From positions 1-64,000 of the forward strand of contig VEQG01000005.1 of NCBI GenBank assembly GCA_018883345.1: a stretch of DNA of 64,000 bases, given 5' to 3'. Shown here in pieces: positions 26,338 through 35,809 of this stretch. The stretch is from Candidatus Nanopelagicaceae bacterium. GTDB lineage: Bacteria; Actinomycetota; Actinomycetes; Nanopelagicales; Nanopelagicaceae. A model generated the notes under the pieces. It was given only the letters and a program-made list of their open reading frames with translations. It ran no database searches and was not told where the DNA came from. The position numbers and the translations under genes are program-made. Numbering within the stretch: the first letter of the stretch is position 1; every line of letters begins with the position of its first letter.

Positions 26338-27204
26338 ATGGCTGCAGCGAAAAGTGACTACGGATTCCGTCATGGACTCCGCAAATTTCTGCTGAATATC
26401 AAATTCCTATTGAAGTATCAGCCAAAATCAAAAAAACATCCGGATTCAAAATTAGTTCTGGTGATTTCATTTCCCCGTTCCGGTACTCATGCATTAGCTT
26501 CAATGATTGATCACCCTGATATCGGCTTAAATTATTATGGAGAATTCTTTATTTTCAACCAGTGGAGCCCTATTGTCGAACGTTTAAATCGTTACATTCC
26601 ATTCTTCTCATGGCGCTACTTCCTTAATACCCGCCGTCAAAAGCAAAATTGGCAACATTATCGTTTTGAAAAAACTACTTTAAATCCAATCAAGACTATT
26701 GAAAAGATATTAGCTTTCCCAGGTACTCATATCATCAAAATTTTTCCAGAACACTTAAGCATTGATGCTTTAAACAAAATAATTTCTATATTCAAACCAC
26801 ATATAGTTTTTCTTAGGAGAAATCATTTAGATCGATATGTTTCTCTAAAGAAAGCTAACGCAACGGGTAAGTGGCATAAAGTAAATAGTTCTGATGTTGA
26901 GATTGCAATTAATGACATGGAACTATATAAATATATGGATCAATACGTAGCTTGGTACAGCCAATTGAAGAGAGCTGCAATCTCCAGCGGCTGCCAAATG
27001 ATGGATATTGAGTTCAGCCAGTTGCATGACCCTTCAACGACTAAAAGTATCCAAGAATTTGTGGCAATAAATAGCCATGGATTAGATTCGCTGCCTAAGG
27101 CTCCTACTACAACGAAAATGGATAAAAGTTCAAAAATTCAAGATGATTACTTAGCGCTTTACAACAAGAAGCACTCGGACTTTGACTTTGCGAGTATCAA
27201 ATGA
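26338..27204 (+). CDS. PAPS-dependent sulfotransferase family protein
   Basis: A 288-aa cytosolic enzyme predicted to transfer sulfate from PAPS to an acceptor. The 5'-phosphosulfate loop is [14 protein letters not shown] (PRSGT at 46-50). The 3'-phosphate-binding element is in [18 protein letters not shown] (Arg and Ser). No membrane anchor is visible. It overlaps cysD by ATGA, so donor synthesis and use are in one operon. The glycosyltransferases transcribed away from it suggest a carbohydrate acceptor. Confidence 0.85.
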   Translation: MAAAKSDYGFRHGLRKFLLNIKFLLKYQPKSKKHPDSKLVLVISFPRSGTHALASMIDHPDIGLNYYGEFFIFNQWSPIVERLNRYIPFFSWRYFLNTRRQKQNWQHYRFEKTTLNPIKTIEKILAFPGTHIIKIFPEHLSIDALNKIISIFKPHIVFLRRNHLDRYVSLKKANATGKWHKVNSSDVEIAINDMELYKYMDQYVAWYSQLKRAAISSGCQMMDIEFSQLHDPSTTKSIQEFVAINSHGLDSLPKAPTTTKMDKSSKIQDDYLALYNKKHSDFDFASIK

Positions 27205-28106
27205 ATATCAAATCAGAGATTTTAAAGACGCTTGAGAATGAATCTATTGAGATTCTCCGCGAAACTGCGGCCTCATTCCGTAATCCAGTTTTAATGTATT
27301 CAATCGGCAAAGATTCTTCGGTGCTACTTCATTTAGCTCGTAAGGCTTTCTACCCCTCACCAATTCCATTTAAATTATTACATATCGATACCACCTGGAA
27401 ATTCAAGGAAATGATTAGTTTTCGTGATGAAGTCGTTAAGGATTTGGGTTTAAATTTAATTGTTCATACCAATCAAGCTGGTGTCGAATCAGGAATTACT
27501 CCTTTTAACGGTGGAATTTCTGAATATACCCGCGTAATGAAAACAGTGGCGCTTCGTGAAGCTTTAGATATTTATGAATTCGATGCTGCAATTGGTGGCT
27601 CTAGGCGTGATGAAGAGAAGAGCCGAGCTAAAGAGCGAATCTTTAGCGTGCGCGATGAAGGTCATCGTTGGAATCCTCGTGCGCAGCGCCCAGAACTTTG
27701 GCGCACATATAACACTCGATTGGCGCCAGGCCAGACCATGCGAGTATTCCCATTATCTGATTGGACTGAATCAGATATTTGGCATTACATCCTGCAAGAA
27801 AATATTTATGTAAATCCACTTTATTTTGCAAAAAAGCGTCCAATGGTAAAACGCGGTGATCAATTAATCATGGTGGATGATGATCGTTATCCGCTTAAGG
27901 ATGGTGAAAAACCATTTGAGGCAATGGTCCGTTTTAGAACTCTGGGATGTTATCCATTAACCGCTGCAGTTGAATCAACAGCTAGCACATTAACTGAAGT
28001 TGTCGAAGAAGTTTTAAATGTGAATCTCTCCGAACGCGCAACAAGATTGATTGATGGCGAAAACGAAGATTCAATGGAGAAGAAAAAGACGGAGGGTTAT
28101 TTCTAA
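27201..28106 (+). CDS. cysD: sulfate adenylyltransferase small subunit
   Basis: With CysN, makes adenosine 5'-phosphosulfate (APS) from ATP and sulfate. The 301-aa length is normal. The N-type ATP-pyrophosphatase loop [12 protein letters not shown] lies at 33-44. [26 protein letters not shown] and the [11 protein letters not shown] motif are family hallmarks. It starts inside the sulfotransferase stop, and cysNC starts inside its own stop. Confidence 0.95.
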   Translation: MNIKSEILKTLENESIEILRETAASFRNPVLMYSIGKDSSVLLHLARKAFYPSPIPFKLLHIDTTWKFKEMISFRDEVVKDLGLNLIVHTNQAGVESGITPFNGGISEYTRVMKTVALREALDIYEFDAAIGGSRRDEEKSRAKERIFSVRDEGHRWNPRAQRPELWRTYNTRLAPGQTMRVFPLSDWTESDIWHYILQENIYVNPLYFAKKRPMVKRGDQLIMVDDDRYPLKDGEKPFEAMVRFRTLGCYPLTAAVESTASTLTEVVEEVLNVNLSERATRLIDGENEDSMEKKKTEGYF

Positions 28107-29929
28107 TGACTACCTCTGTAATTAGATTATTAACTTGCGGATCAGTTGATGATGGTAAGAGCACATTAATTGGTCGTTTATTGGTTGAAACCAATAGCGT
28201 TCCACATGACACAATCGGAGCTGCCAGAAAAGTTCGCCGCAGCGGTTCCACAATTCCAGCCGGAGAGATTGATTTCAGCTTATTAACTGATGGGCTTGAA
28301 GCAGAGCGCGAACAAGGCATAACTATTGATGTTGCTTATCGCTCTATGACCCTATTGAATGGCGAAAGATTAATCATCTCTGATGCACCAGGCCATGAGC
28401 AATACACCCGCAACATGGTGGTGGCAGCATCTCGCGCTGATATTGGTTTAGTACTAATCGATGCCACTAAAGGTGTTCGCACCCAAACTTTGCGCCATTT
28501 AACAATCTGTGAACTTATGGGCGTAAGTCGAATCATTATTGCAATCAATAAATTAGATGCGATGGAATATAAGCAATCAGTATTTGATGCCATCGCAGCA
28601 GATATTTCACAAACAGTAAATCGCTTGGGGCTCAAAGATGTAATTTTGATACCTCTTAGTGCACTTGCAGGTGACAATGTGGTTTTTAAGACAGAAACTA
28701 TGCCTTGGTATAGCGGCCCTACGTTGCAAGAAGCTATTCAGGAATGGAAAGCGCCAAACTTTGCTGGCTCTACTGCCATGATGCGCACACAATTAATTGC
28801 TCGGGCCGATGACTTTCGTGGAATTGCTGGAACAGTTCATCAAGGTGCATTCGCTGTAGGCAACGAAATTTCAATCTTCCCAAGCGGCAAAAAAGCAACT
28901 GTATCTAAAATTGTAACTTTCGAAAAAGAAATAAAAAGTGCTGAAGCAGGAGAGGCAGTAACTTTAGTTTTAGAACCAGAAGTAGATGTTGCTCGCGGAG
29001 ATGTAGTCGCGACAAACATTGATGATTTAGCAGCGGCGGATAGATTCTCAGCTCATATAGTTTGGCTCGATGAAGAAGCACTGATTCACAGCCGTTCATA
29101 CATGCTTTACTCCGGTCCCTCATCTTCCCCTGCGATGATCACTAAAATTAAACACCGTCTAGATGTAAATACTGGCGATCATTTATCTGCCGATACTTTG
29201 AATATGAATGATATTGGCGATGTAGAAATCGCTACAGATATCCCAATGGTACTTAAAGCATATGAAAAATCAAGGGAATTCGGCAATTTCATACTTGTTG
29301 ATCGCTTGACTCAAAGAACAGTTGGCGCCGGAATGATTCGCCATACTCTGCGTCGCGCAACCAATGTTCATCACCAAAATTATGAAGTTGATAAGGCGCA
29401 ACGAAGTGCGCAGAAGAATCAGAAAGCGCGCGCAATTTGGTTAACTGGCCTCTCTGGTTCAGGTAAATCAACAATCGCAAATGCACTGGAACAGACTTTG
29501 TATGCAAATGGCGCGCATTGCTATGTATTAGATGGTGACAACCTTCGCCTTGGGCTCAATATGGATTTGGGCTTTACGCCAGAAGATCGCGCAGAAAACG
29601 TGCGTCGTGTTTCTGAAGTTGCGAAATTGATGGTGGATGCAGGTCTAATTGTGATCTCTGCGCTGGTTAGTCCATTTGAAACAGACCGCAATCGTGCAAA
29701 ATCAATTTTTGCTGAAGGTGAATTCTTAGAAGTATTTGTCGATACTCCGGTAGAAATTTGCCAGCAACGCGATCCAAAAGGTCTCTACAAAAAATCTGCA
29801 GCCGGTGAAATTCCAAACTTCACAGGTGTTGGCCAAGATTATGAGAGACCAAAGCACCCTGATTTAATTCTTGATGGCACTGCACCAATTGAAGAAAATA
29901 TTGGCAAGCTGCTAAAAATTATTCTTTAA
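28106..29929 (+). CDS. cysNC: bifunctional CysNC: ATP sulfurylase GTPase subunit fused to APS kinase
   Basis: A 607-aa fusion. The N-terminal ~425 residues are an EF-Tu-like GTPase (GSVDDGKST at 12-20, DAPGH, NKLD) that drives APS synthesis with CysD. The C-terminal ~165 residues are APS kinase (GLSGSGKST near 447-455, VLDGDNLRLGLN, DPKGLYKK), giving PAPS. The fused form yields the sulfotransferase donor directly. No cysH or sulfite reductase is adjacent. Its end overlaps the convergent Rrf2 gene by 4 nt. Confidence 0.95.
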   Translation: MTTSVIRLLTCGSVDDGKSTLIGRLLVETNSVPHDTIGAARKVRRSGSTIPAGEIDFSLLTDGLEAEREQGITIDVAYRSMTLLNGERLIISDAPGHEQYTRNMVVAASRADIGLVLIDATKGVRTQTLRHLTICELMGVSRIIIAINKLDAMEYKQSVFDAIAADISQTVNRLGLKDVILIPLSALAGDNVVFKTETMPWYSGPTLQEAIQEWKAPNFAGSTAMMRTQLIARADDFRGIAGTVHQGAFAVGNEISIFPSGKKATVSKIVTFEKEIKSAEAGEAVTLVLEPEVDVARGDVVATNIDDLAAADRFSAHIVWLDEEALIHSRSYMLYSGPSSSPAMITKIKHRLDVNTGDHLSADTLNMNDIGDVEIATDIPMVLKAYEKSREFGNFILVDRLTQRTVGAGMIRHTLRRATNVHHQNYEVDKAQRSAQKNQKARAIWLTGLSGSGKSTIANALEQTLYANGAHCYVLDGDNLRLGLNMDLGFTPEDRAENVRRVSEVAKLMVDAGLIVISALVSPFETDRNRAKSIFAEGEFLEVFVDTPVEICQQRDPKGLYKKSAAGEIPNFTGVGQDYERPKHPDLILDGTAPIEENIGKLLKIIL

Positions 29930-30393
29930 CGTCGCTCCCACGCGCCAGGTATTGCAGTTGCTCTCTTTACTGAACTTGGCAATTTATCTTTTACAACCGC
30001 TTCAAGAGTTACCTCTTCTAGAACGGATCTGAGTGAACTTCTAACTGCAATCCAAACAGAAGTTAAATTTTTCGCACTTGCCTTATATTTCAAACTTTCT
30101 GGTCGTTCGCCCTTTACGGCTGCAAGCGGGCCATCAATTGCTCTAATGACATCTGCTATTGAAATTTCTTTCGGCGGCATACTTAAATGATGTCCGCCTT
30201 TTATGCCTCTTCGGCTTTCGACCAAACCAGCCTCTTTTAAGCGTCGAATTAAGGTTTCCAAGAATTTGTAAGGAATGTCTTGCGCCTTTGAGATCTCTTC
30301 GGTGGTGCTTAAGCTTTTAGAATCTTTCAAGTACGCATCTGCCAAGTGCAATGCTGCGCGGACTCCGTAGTCACTTGCTGCCGAAATATTCAT
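29926..30393 (-). CDS. Rrf2 family transcriptional regulator lacking cysteines
   Basis: A 155-aa regulator. The N-terminal winged helix begins ISAASDYGVRAALHLA, with FLETLIRRLKEAGLVESRRGIKGGHHL as recognition helix and wing (given in part), then ISIADVIRAIDGPL as the dimer helix. The Fe-S-binding Cys triplet of IscR/NsrR is absent, and the protein has no Cys at all. It should therefore sense something other than an iron-sulfur cluster, as CymR-type members do. It diverges from tauE and faces cysNC, which suggests sulfur-related control. Confidence 0.88.
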   Translation of the reverse strand: MNISAASDYGVRAALHLADAYLKDSKSLSTTEEISKAQDIPYKFLETLIRRLKEAGLVESRRGIKGGHHLSMPPKEISIADVIRAIDGPLAAVKGERPESLKYKASAKNLTSVWIAVRSSLRSVLEEVTLEAVVKDKLPSSVKRATAIPGAWERR

Positions 30394-30430
30394 TTATCGC
30401 ACCTTTCTCGAAAAATCATCAACTCTGTTA

Positions 30431-30452
30431 TATACTACTCTAAAGTATACTA
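30431..30452. promoter_or_regulatory. divergent promoter/operator between the rrf2-type gene and tauE
   Basis: TATACTA is repeated directly at 30431-30437 and 30446-30452. The second copy lies in the perfect palindrome AGTATACT (30444-30451), which offers a TATACT -10 on each strand. This A/T-rich repeat is the natural site for autoregulation by the divergent Rrf2 protein. Confidence 0.5.
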
Positions 30453-30477
30453 TTTTAGTAGGGAATTAGGTGAGAAG

Positions 30478-31230
30478 ATGAACTGGATAGTTTTTGCTGT
30501 AGTTGGTTCTATCGCGCAATTAATCGATGGCGCACTTGGTATGGGCTTTGGTTTAACAAGTTCTACTCTTCTAGTAACAGCTGGCGCATCAGCAGCGGTC
30601 GCTTCTGCCGCGGTGCATGTTGCAGAAATTGGGACCACATTGGCCTCTGGACTTTCGCACTGGCATGCAGAGAACGTAGATAAGAAAGTCATGATTCGCC
30701 TTGCTATCCCTGGATCTATCGGCGCATTTTTGGGGGCAAACTTCCTATCTAATATCGATCTATCTAAATCAAAGGTATTTATCTCAACAATTTTGTTAAT
30801 GCTTGGCTTTGTTTTGCTATACCGCAACATCTTCAAATCACAGAACGTAAATTTAGTTGAAATCAATAATCCTAAATTTTTAACATTTTTAGGATTTTCT
30901 GGTGGATTTATAGATGCATCCGGTGGTGGTGGCTGGGGACCAGTAGTAACTCCAACGATTATCTCAACTACTTCTACTGCGCCACGAAAAGTTATCGGTA
31001 CAGTAAGTGCATCCGAGTTTTGCGTTGCACTGGCAGCAAGTCTTGGCTTCTTAATAAACTTTAATAAAATTGATTTAGATTGGTCGACCGTTGGTGGACT
31101 TGCCTTGGGTGGCATGCTGGCTGCCCCTATTGCAGCCAAATTCGTAGCAAAGCTCCATCCAAAACATCTAGGCATCATCGTTGGCTTGGCAATTATTACG
31201 ATAAATGCAGTAAACGTAATCCGCGCTTAG
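30478..31230 (+). CDS. TauE/SafE family sulfite or organosulfonate exporter
   Basis: A 250-aa membrane protein with about eight hydrophobic segments. GALGMGFGLTSSTLLVTAGA near the N-terminus and SGGFIDASGGGGWGPVVTP in the middle are the repeated TauE/SafE signatures. Members export sulfite, sulfoacetate or related anions, and the real substrate is unknown. ATG 30478 is preceded by a usable AGG/GAG site. An upstream in-frame ATG at 30346 would run through the operator. Confidence 0.88.
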   Translation: MNWIVFAVVGSIAQLIDGALGMGFGLTSSTLLVTAGASAAVASAAVHVAEIGTTLASGLSHWHAENVDKKVMIRLAIPGSIGAFLGANFLSNIDLSKSKVFISTILLMLGFVLLYRNIFKSQNVNLVEINNPKFLTFLGFSGGFIDASGGGGWGPVVTPTIISTTSTAPRKVIGTVSASEFCVALAASLGFLINFNKIDLDWSTVGGLALGGMLAAPIAAKFVAKLHPKHLGIIVGLAIITINAVNVIRA

Positions 31231-31288
31231 GGGTTTTAAGCGTAATTTGGGGGGTTGATTAAAAAGTTTAACTTGGTAAATTAGCTCT

Positions 31289-31365
31289 TATAGAACCCCG
31301 GTAGGAGATTGATACTCAAACTCTAGTTCGAATTATGAACTGTTATTTGAAGTCTCCATGCGCTT
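31289..31365 (+). promoter_or_regulatory. promoter and conserved 5' leader of aminotransferase copy 2
   Basis: TATAGA (31289-31294) is a -10 candidate. AGGAGA at 31303-31308 is again 57 bases from the ATG, followed by ACTCAAACTCT. A TCTCC at 31353-31357 could pair with GGAGA in this copy only. The coding frame is closed by a TGA at 31348, so the leader is untranslated. Confidence 0.4.
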
Positions 31366-32760
31366 ATGCAAACTATTACCAATCATCCACAGACATTTAG
31401 AGCTACCTATGGTCCTTCAAAGCCAGTTGATCTCGATTCAATTAAGAGAAAAATTCAAGAACAACTGGATTTGTATGACAAAGTAAACGCTAAATCAGGT
31501 GCCGAGAATAAAGTAGCAATTTCTACTATTCCACTTGGCGTACACTCATCTTTTCAAGCCTTTGATCCATGGCCGATTTCGATGACCTCTGCCAAAGGTG
31601 CCTGGGTAACAAATGTTGATGGTAGAAAAATGCTCGACCTATCAATGGGATTTGGCGCGATGTTAGTTGGACATTTAAATTCAGATGTCACCGAAGAGCT
31701 AAAAAAGATATTAGATGTAGGAACTTTATTTACTAGCCCATCGCCGATCTCTCGCGATGCTGCAGAGATTCTCTGTCGACGTTTTGGAATAGATCAGATT
31801 CGCTTTACTAATTCTGGAACTGAATCAACTCTGTATGCGATTAGAACTGCCGCGGCATACACAAAGAGAGATGGCATTGCAAAGATTGAAGGCGGGTATC
31901 ACGGAAGCGGTGGACCATTGATGGTTTCTACCAAACCTCCGCTAGATAAAATTGGTTCTCCAGAAGATCCAACTCCTTACATTCCTCCAACTTCTGTTGC
32001 TGGTGAAGTACATGTGGTTCCATTTAATAATGCTGATTCATTAGAGCGCTTATTTAAGAAACATGCGAGCACCATCTCCTGTTTAATTATGGAACCGGTG
32101 ATGGAGAACATTGGAATCGTGGTTCCTGACGAAGGATATTTAGAACGGGTTCGCGAACTCTGCGATCAATATGGTGTGCTCTTAATTTTTGATGAAGTTA
32201 AAACTGGCCTAACTGCGGGGCCCCAGGGAGCCGCACAACGACTTGGAGTAACGCCAGATTTAATTTGCTTAGCCAAATCAATCGGTGGCGGTGTCCCACT
32301 GGCAGCTTTTGGCGGTAAAAATGAATATATGGCAGCGGTTTCCGATGGTCGGATGAATCATTTGGGAACTTTTAATGGCCACTTACTTGGCATGGCGGCG
32401 GTAAAAGTTATTGATCGGATTGCTACCCCAGAGAAACTTGCTGAGTGCGAAAGTTATAACTTACAAGCTCTAAATCGCATCGGTGAAATTATTAAGGAAT
32501 ATGAATTACCTGCACACTCTGTTGGTTTTGGCGTTAAAGGTTGCACCACATGGTCTGAAAAACCAGTTCGCAATTATCGTGATTACAAAGCTACTGATTT
32601 TGATATTGCAGAGCTATCTTTTCTTTGGTCAATTAATCACGACATCATGACTCCGCCAGGACTTGATGAACAATGGTTAATTAGCTTTGCGCATGGCCAA
32701 GCTGAGATTGATTTCCAAGTTGAAGATTTTAGAAACTTCGCTAAATATCTTCGTTCTTAA
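31366..32760 (+). CDS. class III PLP aminotransferase, HemL-like, copy 2
   Basis: At 464 aa it is exactly the length of copy 1 (9485-10879) and is similar along its whole length. FTNSGTESTLYAIRTAAA, YHGSGGPLM, IFDEVKTG and the Schiff-base Lys in CLAKSIGGG are kept. Differences cluster at the N-terminus and in substrate-facing segments (HGSYDP versus HGSGGP; FNGNPLA versus FNGHLLG), so the copies may differ in substrate. It overlaps the convergent mmsA by 4 nt. The product is unknown; semialdehyde or amine metabolism is an inference from context. Confidence 0.85.
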   Translation: MQTITNHPQTFRATYGPSKPVDLDSIKRKIQEQLDLYDKVNAKSGAENKVAISTIPLGVHSSFQAFDPWPISMTSAKGAWVTNVDGRKMLDLSMGFGAMLVGHLNSDVTEELKKILDVGTLFTSPSPISRDAAEILCRRFGIDQIRFTNSGTESTLYAIRTAAAYTKRDGIAKIEGGYHGSGGPLMVSTKPPLDKIGSPEDPTPYIPPTSVAGEVHVVPFNNADSLERLFKKHASTISCLIMEPVMENIGIVVPDEGYLERVRELCDQYGVLLIFDEVKTGLTAGPQGAAQRLGVTPDLICLAKSIGGGVPLAAFGGKNEYMAAVSDGRMNHLGTFNGHLLGMAAVKVIDRIATPEKLAECESYNLQALNRIGEIIKEYELPAHSVGFGVKGCTTWSEKPVRNYRDYKATDFDIAELSFLWSINHDIMTPPGLDEQWLISFAHGQAEIDFQVEDFRNFAKYLRS

Positions 32761-34247
32761 TTGTTTGTTGGGAAACCTAAATTAATTCCGCCATGGCTTG
32801 GATCTAACCAACGGCTAGTTACAACTTTGCCGCGAGTAAAGAAGTGAACGCCTTCTGTGCCATGCGCATGTGAATCACCAAAGAGTGAAGATTTCCATCC
32901 GCCAAATGAGTAATAAGCCATCGGAACTGGAATTGGTACATTTATTCCAACCATTCCGACCTCAACTTCATTCTGATATCGACGCGCAGCTCCGCCATCA
33001 TTAGTAAAAATCGCGGTGCCATTTCCGTATTTATGATCATTAACTAGCTTTAGCGCCTCTTCGTAACTCTTTACGCGAATCACACCGAGTACTGGGCCGA
33101 ATATCTCATCTGTATAAATACTCATTGAAGTATTCAAATTATCAAAAAGAGTTGGCCCAAGCCAGAAACCATTCTCATCTGGTTTTACTTCGCGGCCATC
33201 CATTACTAATTTCGCGCCTTCTTTAATTCCCGCTTCAATATAAGAAGCCACTTTGTCGCGATGGGCCTTTGTTACCAACGGCCCCATATCGCAGCCTTTT
33301 GTGCCATCACCTGTTTTGATTTTCTCCATGCGCTCTTTGATTTTTGGAATCAATTTATCTGCAACTGGTTCGACTGCAACCAACATTGAAATCGCCATGC
33401 ATCGTTCGCCAGCTGAGCCAAAACCAGCATTAACTGCTGAATCTGCTGCTAAATCTAAATCGGCATCCGGTAGCACTACCATATGATTTTTTGCGCCACC
33501 TAGCGCTTGTACGCGCTTGCCTGCTTGAGTGCCGGTCTCGTAAACATATTTTGCAATCGGAGTAGATCCGACAAATGAAATAGATTTAATACCTGGGTGA
33601 GTAAGTAGCGCATCTACCGCTTCTTTATCTCCGTGCACCACATTAAATACACCATCAGGAAGTCCTGCTTCTTTAAGCAGCTCGGCAATAAACATGATGG
33701 CACTTGGATCCTTCTCAGATGGTTTAACTACAACAGAGTTGCCACATGCAAGTGCGATTGGGAAGAACCACATTGGAACCATTGCTGGAAAATTAAATGG
33801 AGAGATAATCGCTACTGGACCAAGCGGTTGGCGAATCGAATACACATCAACATCCGTAGAGACGCCTTCAGAGTATCCACCTTTTAATAAATGTGGAATA
33901 CCACAAGCAAATTCCACAACTTCTAAACCGCGGGTAACTTCTCCTTGCGCATCAGATAAAACTTTTCCGTGTTCTGCTGTAATTAGCTCAGCGATATTTG
34001 CTTTATTTTGATTAAGTAATTCGCGAAACGCAAATAGTACTTGGGTGCGCTTAGTTAAAGAACTGTGGCGCCATTCGTTAAATGCCGCAGTTGCTACATC
34101 GACTACTTTGCCAACTAATTCGGTTGATGCAAATTCGACGGTGGCAGTAACTTGCCCAGTTGCTGGATTGAAAACATCACCTTTTCGGCCGGATGTTTCT
34201 GTCGATACTTTGCCATTAATCCAATGCGAAATTTGCTTCATATCCAT
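32757..34247 (-). CDS. mmsA: CoA-acylating methylmalonate-semialdehyde dehydrogenase
   Basis: A 496-aa aldehyde-dehydrogenase-fold enzyme that converts methylmalonate or malonate semialdehyde to propionyl- or acetyl-CoA. SPFNFPAMVPMWFFPIALACGN is the cofactor region (given in part), FVGSTPIAKYVYETG follows, and the catalytic Cys is in GSAGERCMAISM. IPVPMAYYSFGGWKSS is typical of MmsA. AGAGG precedes ATG 34247 by a good distance. Diverges from a class III aminotransferase that could supply the semialdehyde. Confidence 0.93.
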   Translation of the reverse strand: MDMKQISHWINGKVSTETSGRKGDVFNPATGQVTATVEFASTELVGKVVDVATAAFNEWRHSSLTKRTQVLFAFRELLNQNKANIAELITAEHGKVLSDAQGEVTRGLEVVEFACGIPHLLKGGYSEGVSTDVDVYSIRQPLGPVAIISPFNFPAMVPMWFFPIALACGNSVVVKPSEKDPSAIMFIAELLKEAGLPDGVFNVVHGDKEAVDALLTHPGIKSISFVGSTPIAKYVYETGTQAGKRVQALGGAKNHMVVLPDADLDLAADSAVNAGFGSAGERCMAISMLVAVEPVADKLIPKIKERMEKIKTGDGTKGCDMGPLVTKAHRDKVASYIEAGIKEGAKLVMDGREVKPDENGFWLGPTLFDNLNTSMSIYTDEIFGPVLGVIRVKSYEEALKLVNDHKYGNGTAIFTNDGGAARRYQNEVEVGMVGINVPIPVPMAYYSFGGWKSSLFGDSHAHGTEGVHFFTRGKVVTSRWLDPSHGGINLGFPTNN

Positions 34248-34318
34248 AGCGTACCTCTACAAATAAGTAGAAATAAATGCTTAGATAGGGCTCTAAAGTC
34301 ATCAATTAAGGGAATTCC

Positions 34319-35641
34319 ATGAGTTCAGAAGATAGCAAGAAGGTTTTTGAAGCCGATCGTAAGTATGTTTTTCACTCATGGTCTGCACAAGGACAAATCT
34401 CACCTCTGCCGGTGGCTGGCGCAGCTGGTTCTTACTTCTGGGATCATGACGGTAATAAGTATTTAGATTTCTCAGGCCAGCTGGTCTTCACAAATATTGG
34501 CCACCAACATCCAAAAGTTGTAGACGCCATTAAGAAGCAAGCTGATGTTTTGACCACAATCGCGCCACAACATGCGAATAACGCTCGCAATGAAGCGGCG
34601 CAACGAATAGTAGAACTTGCCGGTGGTGATTTTTCAAAAGTATTTTTCACTAATGCTGGCGCAGATGGAATTGAAAACGCAATCCGCTTATCCAGATTGC
34701 ACACCGGAAAACACAAAATTCTTTCAACTTATCGCTCTTATCATGGCAATACTGGCGCTGCTATTAATGCAACAGGCGACCCACGTCGACTTCCAAATGA
34801 ATTTAGCCATGGGCACGTACATTTCTGGGGTCCTTATCTTTATCGCACCTCATTCTGGGCTACAAATGAAGCTGAAGAATGTGCACGCGCATTAGAACAT
34901 CTTGAGCAAACTATTATTTTTGAAGGTCCAAAAACAATTGCCGCTATTTTGATTGAAAGTATTCCTGGTACCGCTGGTGTGCTTGTGCCGCCAAAGGGTT
35001 ACTTAGAAGGAATTCGTGCGCTCTGCGATAAATATGAAATTCTTTGGATAGCAGATGAAGTTATGGCTGGATTTGGTCGTGCAGGTAAATGGTTTGCATT
35101 CCAACATGCCAATGCCATGCCAGATTTAATTGTCTTCGCTAAAGGTGTTACCTCAGGTTATGTACCACTTGGCGGTGTCGTAATTTCAAAGAAGATCGCA
35201 GAAACATTTAATGATCGTGTTTTCCCAGGCGGCCTAACTTATTCAGGACATCCACTCGCTTGTGCAACCGCAGTTGCCACAATCGATGTCATGAAAGAAG
35301 AGGGCATGATTGAAAATGCCGCAAAAATTGGCGCCGAAGTTATTGGTCCTGGCCTGGCAGAACTTGCTAAGAAACACCAAGTAATTGGCGATATCCGCGG
35401 AATGGGTGTTTTCTGGGGAATCGATATGGTGGTTGATCGAAGTACTCGTGAACCACTTGCTGCATACGGTGGATCAAGTCCAAAGATGAATGAGATTGTG
35501 GCAAGCTGTCGAAAGAATGGATTAATGCCGTTTAATAATTTCAATCGAATTCATCTCAATCCACCATGCAACGTTTCAGTTGCAGAGGCGAAATTAGGGC
35601 TTGAGCTATTTAGTAAATCGCTCACCGATGTAGGTTTGTAA
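34319..35641 (+). CDS. class III PLP aminotransferase (omega-amine/beta-alanine:pyruvate-like)
   Basis: A 440-aa PLP enzyme of the omega-aminotransferase group. It has YLDFSGQLVFTNIGHQHP, FFTNAGADGIENAIRLSR (phosphate cup), YRSYHGNTGAA, WIADEVMAGFGRAGK (PLP Asp) and a Schiff-base Lys in VFAKGVTSGYVPLGG near residue 274. Beta-alanine, 3-aminoisobutyrate or taurine would fit, because mmsA next door handles the resulting semialdehydes. The true substrate is not decided by the sequence. AAGGGA is its ribosome site. Confidence 0.87.
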   Translation: MSSEDSKKVFEADRKYVFHSWSAQGQISPLPVAGAAGSYFWDHDGNKYLDFSGQLVFTNIGHQHPKVVDAIKKQADVLTTIAPQHANNARNEAAQRIVELAGGDFSKVFFTNAGADGIENAIRLSRLHTGKHKILSTYRSYHGNTGAAINATGDPRRLPNEFSHGHVHFWGPYLYRTSFWATNEAEECARALEHLEQTIIFEGPKTIAAILIESIPGTAGVLVPPKGYLEGIRALCDKYEILWIADEVMAGFGRAGKWFAFQHANAMPDLIVFAKGVTSGYVPLGGVVISKKIAETFNDRVFPGGLTYSGHPLACATAVATIDVMKEEGMIENAAKIGAEVIGPGLAELAKKHQVIGDIRGMGVFWGIDMVVDRSTREPLAAYGGSSPKMNEIVASCRKNGLMPFNNFNRIHLNPPCNVSVAEAKLGLELFSKSLTDVGL

Positions 35642-35648
35642 AACTGAT

Positions 35649-35737
35649 CGGAGACGGAGAGATTTGAACTCTCGAAGGCTTTTAGACCTTACCTCGTTAG
35701 CAGTGAGGCGCACTCGACCGGGCTATGCGACGTCTCC
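35649..35737 (-). tRNA. tRNA-Ser(GCT)
   Basis: An 89-base class II tRNA. The acceptor GGAGACG pairs with CGTCTCC, the anticodon loop CTGCTAA gives GCT, a long variable arm follows, and the T-arm contains GAGTTCAAATCTC. CCA is not encoded. Confidence 0.95.
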
Positions 35738-35797
35738 AGTGGCCTAAGGATACCTTCGACTAGCGGAAGTAACCAATTCCCACTTGTTTTATCTTGG

Positions 35798-35803
35798 TAA
35801 TCT
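35798..35803 (+). promoter_or_regulatory. -10 element TAATCT of the aminopeptidase P gene
   Basis: TAATCT ends six bases before ATG 35810; predicted leaderless start. Confidence 0.45.
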
Positions 35804-35809
35804 ACTCAG

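Noticed and set aside
30450-31178. 242-codon minus-strand frame inside the TauE/SafE gene
   Set aside because: Shadow of a real membrane-protein gene. The composition is Pro/Ala/Thr-rich with no motif, while the plus-strand frame has clear family signatures.
9485-32760. The two similar aminotransferase genes as flanks of a mobile element
   Set aside because: The intervening 20 kb holds ordinary operons without transposase, and the flanks are not identical direct repeats. Old gene duplication is simpler.
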